Shown here: piece by piece, positions 61,218 to 64,000 of the stretch
Numbering within the stretch: the stretch's first letter is position 1
Layout: the number at the start of each line of letters is the position of its first letter
DNA from: CALZKI01 sp045124055
Lineage (GTDB): Bacteria > Bacillota > Clostridia > Lachnospirales > Lachnospiraceae
Length of the DNA: 64,000 bases
Assembly (NCBI GenBank): GCA_045124055.1
Contig: JBGVKZ010000017.1
Location: 1 to 64,000, forward strand
Reading direction: 5' to 3'
Made by a program: the position numbers and the translations under genes
Notes under the pieces: model-generated
The model's input: only the letters and a program-made list of their open reading frames with translations
Database searches by the model: none
Told to the model about the DNA's origin: nothing

Positions 61218-61469
61218 ATGGTAGGAAAGTTTGCAACATCAAAGGCTGGTCACGATAAAACAAAATTATATATCATAATGAATGAAGATACAGAATATGT
61301 ATATCTGGTTGACGGAGATTTAAAACCCCTTGATAAGCCAAAAAAAAAGCGTAAAAAGCATATTCAAATTATCAACAGAGTTGATGAAACAATTCAAAAT
61401 AAATTAGACACTAAGCAAATCATTTACAATGAGGACATTAAAAGAGCAATCAAGCTATATTGGAGGTAA
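61218..61469 (+). CDS. KOW-domain RNA-binding protein (L14e-like)
   Basis: This 83-residue protein has a KOW-like N-terminus (VGKFATSKAGHDKTKLYIIM), then VYLVDGDLKPLDKPKKKRKKH and a helical tail. A protein of this type lies between map and infA in many Clostridia; its role, presumably ribosomal, is not established. I chose ATG 61218 because TAGGAG lies eight bases upstream; in-frame GTG 61209 and ATG 61212 are too close to that site. Confidence 0.8.
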   Translation: MVGKFATSKAGHDKTKLYIIMNEDTEYVYLVDGDLKPLDKPKKKRKKHIQIINRVDETIQNKLDTKQIIYNEDIKRAIKLYWR

Positions 61470-61471
61470 AT

Positions 61472-61690
61472 ATGTCAAAAGCTGATGTAATTGAAATTGA
61501 AGGAACTGTTATTGAAAAATTACCGAATACAATGTTTCAGGTAGAATTGGAAAACGGACACAAAGTACTTGCACACATTAGTGGTAAGTTAAGACAGAAC
61601 TTTATCCGTATTTTACCAGGGGACAAAGTAACCTTGGAACTTTCTCCATACGATTTGTCAAAAGGTCGTATTATATGGAGAGATAAGTAA
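61472..61690 (+). CDS. infA: Translation initiation factor IF-1
   Basis: This 72-residue OB-fold protein has MSKADVIEIEGTVIEKLPN and GHKVLAHISGKLRQNFIRIL. It binds the A site during initiation. ATG 61472 follows GGAGGTAAAT, and an in-frame start at 61460 overlaps the KOW gene. Length and sequence are standard. Confidence 0.97.
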   Translation: MSKADVIEIEGTVIEKLPNTMFQVELENGHKVLAHISGKLRQNFIRILPGDKVTLELSPYDLSKGRIIWRDK

Positions 61691-61802
61691 AATATTTTTA
61701 ATGATTTCATACGTGACTTAACCCAATCACGTTAGAAATAAATGCTCCAATTTTTAAGACTTACAAATTACAAAAAATTGTGTAAAGAGTTTGAAAAAGC
61801 CC

Positions 61803-61831
61803 TTGCAAATCATAATTTGATATGCTAAAAT
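61803..61831 (+). promoter_or_regulatory. Internal promoter before rpmJ
   Basis: TTGCAA (61803-61808), a 17-base spacer and TAAAAT (61826-61831), with an extended TGC just before the -10. It would drive rpmJ, rpsM, rpsK, rpsD and rpoA as a separate alpha-operon transcript. Confidence 0.75.
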
Positions 61832-61864
61832 GTAAGTCGGTCTTTTTTGAAAGGAGGGTTTAAG

Positions 61865-61978
61865 ATGAAGGTTAGATCATCAGTAAAACCAATTTGCGAA
61901 AAATGCAAAATCATTAAAAGAAAAGGAAGAATCAGAGTAATCTGTGAAAATCCAAAACACAAACAGAGACAAGGTTAA
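61865..61978 (+). CDS. rpmJ: 50S ribosomal protein L36
   Basis: This 37-residue protein, too short for routine ORF calling, is MKVRSSVKPICEKCKIIKRK and onward to KHKQRQG. The CxxC...C...H zinc ligands mark the zinc-binding L36 form. AAAGGAGGG precedes ATG 61865. Confidence 0.95.
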   Translation: MKVRSSVKPICEKCKIIKRKGRIRVICENPKHKQRQG

Positions 61979-62268
61979 TTCATTACTTCTTATTATGAAG
62001 AATAATGAATACTTGTCTTGTTAGTATGTGCGACTGCAGTGTGAATTATTTACACTGATTATCATAATTGAACGTAGAGAGCCTACGGGAGATTACTTTT
62101 TGATACCGAGATATCGTTATCGGAAAGATCGGATTTTAAGGATAAAATATTTTTCTTTTTCCGGTTGGGTGTGCCTTATCACACCCCAGTCAATTAGTAA
62201 CAAGTATTGCACAGTAAGACAGGCAATACAAAATGCGTAAAAACGCGAAGAAAATGGAGGAAACGTAA
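61979..62268 (+). promoter_or_regulatory. Structured 290-base spacer between rpmJ and rpsM
   Basis: It holds CAGTGT...ACACTG (about 62037-62057) and GGGTGTG-CCTTAT-CACACCC (about 62166-62185) hairpins and no credible gene. A ribosomal-protein-binding leader is possible. Confidence 0.4.
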
Positions 62269-62637
62269 ATGGCTCGTATCGCAGGTGTTGACTTACCTAG
62301 AGAAAAACGTATCGAAATCGGTTTAACTTATATCTACGGCATTGGTAGAGTAAGTGCAACAAAGATTTTGGAAAAAGCAGGTGTTAATCCTGACACTCGT
62401 GTTAGAGAATTAACAGATGACGAAGTAAAAAGCATTGCTGAAGTAATCGATGCTGAATACATGGTAGAAGGTGATTTAAGAAGAGAAATCGCTTTAAACA
62501 TCAAGAGACTTCAGGAAATCGGATGTTACAGAGGTATTCGTCATAGAAAAGGACTCCCAGTTCGTGGTCAGAAGACTAAGACAAATGCAAGAACAAGAAA
62601 GGGTCCAAAACGTACTGTTGCTAATAAGAAGAAATAA
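62269..62637 (+). CDS. rpsM: 30S ribosomal protein S13
   Basis: This 122-residue protein opens ARIAGVDLPREKRIEIGLTY and has the tail RGQKTKTNARTRKGPKRTVA, which contacts P-site tRNA. GGAGG precedes ATG 62269. Its last codons are repeated 53 bases downstream. Confidence 0.97.
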   Translation: MARIAGVDLPREKRIEIGLTYIYGIGRVSATKILEKAGVNPDTRVRELTDDEVKSIAEVIDAEYMVEGDLRREIALNIKRLQEIGCYRGIRHRKGLPVRGQKTKTNARTRKGPKRTVANKKK

Positions 62638-62695
62638 TTCTAAGTAAAGGACGTACGTTTCAACGTACTGTTGCGAATAAGAAGAAGTAATTCTT
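62609..62695 (+). repeat. rpsM: Direct repeat of the rpsM 3' end
   Basis: AACGTACTGTTGC[TG]AATAAGAAGAA[AG]TAATTCT occurs at 62609-62641 and again at 62662-62694 with two differences. The second copy would encode the same RTVANKKK-stop but is out of frame with rpsM and lacks the rest of the gene, so it is a vestige of a duplication or recombination. Confidence 0.8.
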
Positions 62696-62759
62696 AAAAA
62701 GCAAACGTAATTTAGACAATTAGAAACAATGATTAAATGAGAAAGTAGGTTAGTTTAAA

Positions 62760-63155
62760 ATGGCTAAACAGGTTGCAAAAAAAGTAACAAAGAAGCGTGT
62801 TAAGAAAAACGTTGAACGCGGACAGGCACATATTCAGTCTTCTTTTAATAACACAATCGTTACATTAACAGATACTGAAGGTAATGCTCTTAGCTGGGCA
62901 AGTGCTGGTGGTCTTGGTTTTAGAGGTTCAAGGAAATCTACTCCATACGCAGCACAGATGGCTGCTGAAACAGCTACAAAAGCTGCTTTAATTCATGGAT
63001 TAAAAACAGTAGACGTATTTGTAAAAGGACCAGGTTCAGGACGTGAAGCTGCTATCAGAGCACTTCAGGCTTGTGGTTTGGAAGTAACAAGTATTTGTGA
63101 TGTTACACCAGTACCTCACAACGGATGCCGCCCACCAAAACGTCGTCGTGTTTGA
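62760..63155 (+). CDS. rpsK: 30S ribosomal protein S11
   Basis: This 131-residue protein has AHIQSSFNNTIVTLTDTEGN, SAGGLGFRGSRKSTPYAAQ and the closing VTPVPHNGCRPPKRRRV. It forms the platform near the mRNA exit. The ribosome-binding site is weak (AAAGTAGG). Confidence 0.97.
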   Translation: MAKQVAKKVTKKRVKKNVERGQAHIQSSFNNTIVTLTDTEGNALSWASAGGLGFRGSRKSTPYAAQMAAETATKAALIHGLKTVDVFVKGPGSGREAAIRALQACGLEVTSICDVTPVPHNGCRPPKRRRV

Positions 63156-63211
63156 TTTATTTATTGTTTTGAAGATATTATATTTTCAAATAGATGGTAT
63201 GGTTGGAAGAA

Positions 63212-63261
63212 AGTACTTCACCAAGTTGGCGTAGCGTAAAGCTAACGCTAGCTTGTGTACT
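63212..63261 (+). promoter_or_regulatory. Nested hairpin in the rpsK-rpsD spacer (possible S4 leader)
   Basis: AGTAC (63212) pairs with GTACT (63257), enclosing CAAG/CTTG and GCGTAGC/GCTAACGC. It lies 50 bases before rpsD, in a 155-base spacer otherwise without genes. S4 commonly autoregulates through mRNA structure; this is a candidate site. Confidence 0.45.
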
Positions 63262-63310
63262 GTAAACAATAGTAGGAGGCAGAGCCTTCTTTAAAAGAAA
63301 GGAGCCAAAA

Positions 63311-63904
63311 ATGGCAGTTAATAGAGTACCCGTTCTTAAAAGATGTAGATCACTTGATTTAGATCCAACATATTTAGGATATGACAAAAAATCACGTAGA
63401 AAATCACCTCGTGCAGGTAAAAAAATGAGTGAATATGGTCTTCAGTTAAGAGAAAAACAGAAAGCTAAATTCATTTATGGTGTATTAGAAAAACCTTTTA
63501 GAAATTACTACGAAAAAGCTGATAGAATGAAAGGTATGACTGGTGAAAACCTTATGGTTATGCTTGAATCTAGATTAGACAACGTAGTATTCAGATTAGG
63601 TATGGCTAGAACAAGAAGAGAAGCTAGACAGATCGTAGGTCACAAACATATTTTAGTAAATGGTAAATGTGTAAACATTCCATCATACTTAGTAAAAGCC
63701 GGCGATGTAATCGAAGTAAGTGAAAAAGCTAAATCTTTACAGAGATACAAAGATATCTTAGAAGTAACAGCTGGAAGATTAGTTCCAGAATGGATTGACG
63801 GAGATATCGAATCATTAAAAGGAACTATTAAAGAACTTCCTACAAGAGCTATGATTGATGTTCCTGTTGACGAAATGCTTATCGTCGAATTATACTCTAA
63901 ATAA
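63311..63904 (+). CDS. rpsD: 30S ribosomal protein S4
   Basis: This 197-residue protein begins AVNRVPVLKRCRSLDLDP. It contains the S4 RNA-binding domain (NVVFRLGMARTRREARQIVGHKHILVNGK, about residues 92-120, and SYLVKAGDVIEVSEKAKS). There are few cysteines in the N-terminus, so it is a zinc-free form. AAAGGAG precedes ATG 63311. Confidence 0.97.
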   Translation: MAVNRVPVLKRCRSLDLDPTYLGYDKKSRRKSPRAGKKMSEYGLQLREKQKAKFIYGVLEKPFRNYYEKADRMKGMTGENLMVMLESRLDNVVFRLGMARTRREARQIVGHKHILVNGKCVNIPSYLVKAGDVIEVSEKAKSLQRYKDILEVTAGRLVPEWIDGDIESLKGTIKELPTRAMIDVPVDEMLIVELYSK

Positions 63905-63955
63905 TAAGACGTAGGCCCCATAGTAATCATATGCTTGTAAAGGAGGGTATTAGCA

Positions 63956-64000
63956 GTGTTTGATTTTGAAAGACCAAATATAGAAGTTGCAGAAATTTCT
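63956..64000 (+). CDS. rpoA: RNA polymerase alpha subunit, 5' end only
   Basis: Only the first 15 codons are in the window: GTG start at 63956, then FDFERPNIEVAEIS. This matches the start of alpha subunits, and the position after rpsD is the universal place of rpoA. AAAGGAGGG (63939-63947) precedes it. The gene is cut by the window edge. Confidence 0.88.
   Translation, partial: MFDFERPNIEVAEIS

Overview
The window is a low-GC chromosomal segment of a Clostridia-type Firmicute. The best guess is Lachnospiraceae. The grounds are AT-rich coding DNA, strong AGGAGG ribosome-binding sites, the zinc-type S14 and L36 ribosomal proteins, a KOW protein between map and infA, and a DUF5685-like/J-domain gene pair. 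Genus and species cannot be named from the sequence alone.

Layout. 1-5.95 kb: small genes (a fragment of unknown type, a PanE-like reductase, a lipoprotein, small membrane proteins), a chemoreceptor, and a LytTR regulator with a DUF3021-like membrane partner. 6.1-10.9 kb: a surface-glycan cassette (amino-sugar aminotransferase, 3,4-ketoisomerase, polyprenyl-linked glycosyltransferase, membrane GT-C-like protein, GtrA-like protein). 10.9-13.7 kb: a MATE transporter and a FAD oxidoreductase fused to a Rieske domain. 13.75-15.34 kb: a tyrosine recombinase gene and an outward promoter enclosed by perfect 29-bp inverted repeats. 15.46-38.6 kb: a type VII secretion (ESX/T7SSb-like) locus. 38.9-48.2 kb: citrate synthase, a zinc-ribbon/DUF5685-like/J-protein set, an AraC-type regulator divergent from a GH13 amylase and a second MATE gene, a DUF2752-like protein and an RNA methyltransferase. 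48.6-64 kb: the S10-spc-alpha ribosomal protein cluster from rpsJ into the start of rpoA.

The most interesting part is 13.7-38.6 kb. The secretion locus has the recognisable T7SS core: an EssC ATPase, an EsaB/YukD ubiquitin-like protein and several WXG100 proteins. It is preceded by a complete phospho-threonine module: two FHA proteins, a PP2C phosphatase, a catalytically intact Ser/Thr kinase with EssB/YukC-like topology, and a small membrane protein. One FHA protein and the small membrane protein carry regularly spaced T-x-L-L motif arrays that look like kinase substrates and FHA ligands. A 1437-residue Ig-like surface protein occupies an EsaA-like topological niche. Downstream are a candidate effector, a TPR protein, tandem WXG100 genes and two families of small membrane proteins, one member of which is a pseudogene.

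The promoter closest to consensus for this locus lies inside the inverted-repeat-bounded segment with the recombinase. In the orientation seen here it points into the first gene. The simplest reading is a phase-variable switch: inversion would turn the promoter away and silence secretion. This is an inference from sequence. Long-read orientation counts or cross-repeat PCR would decide it.
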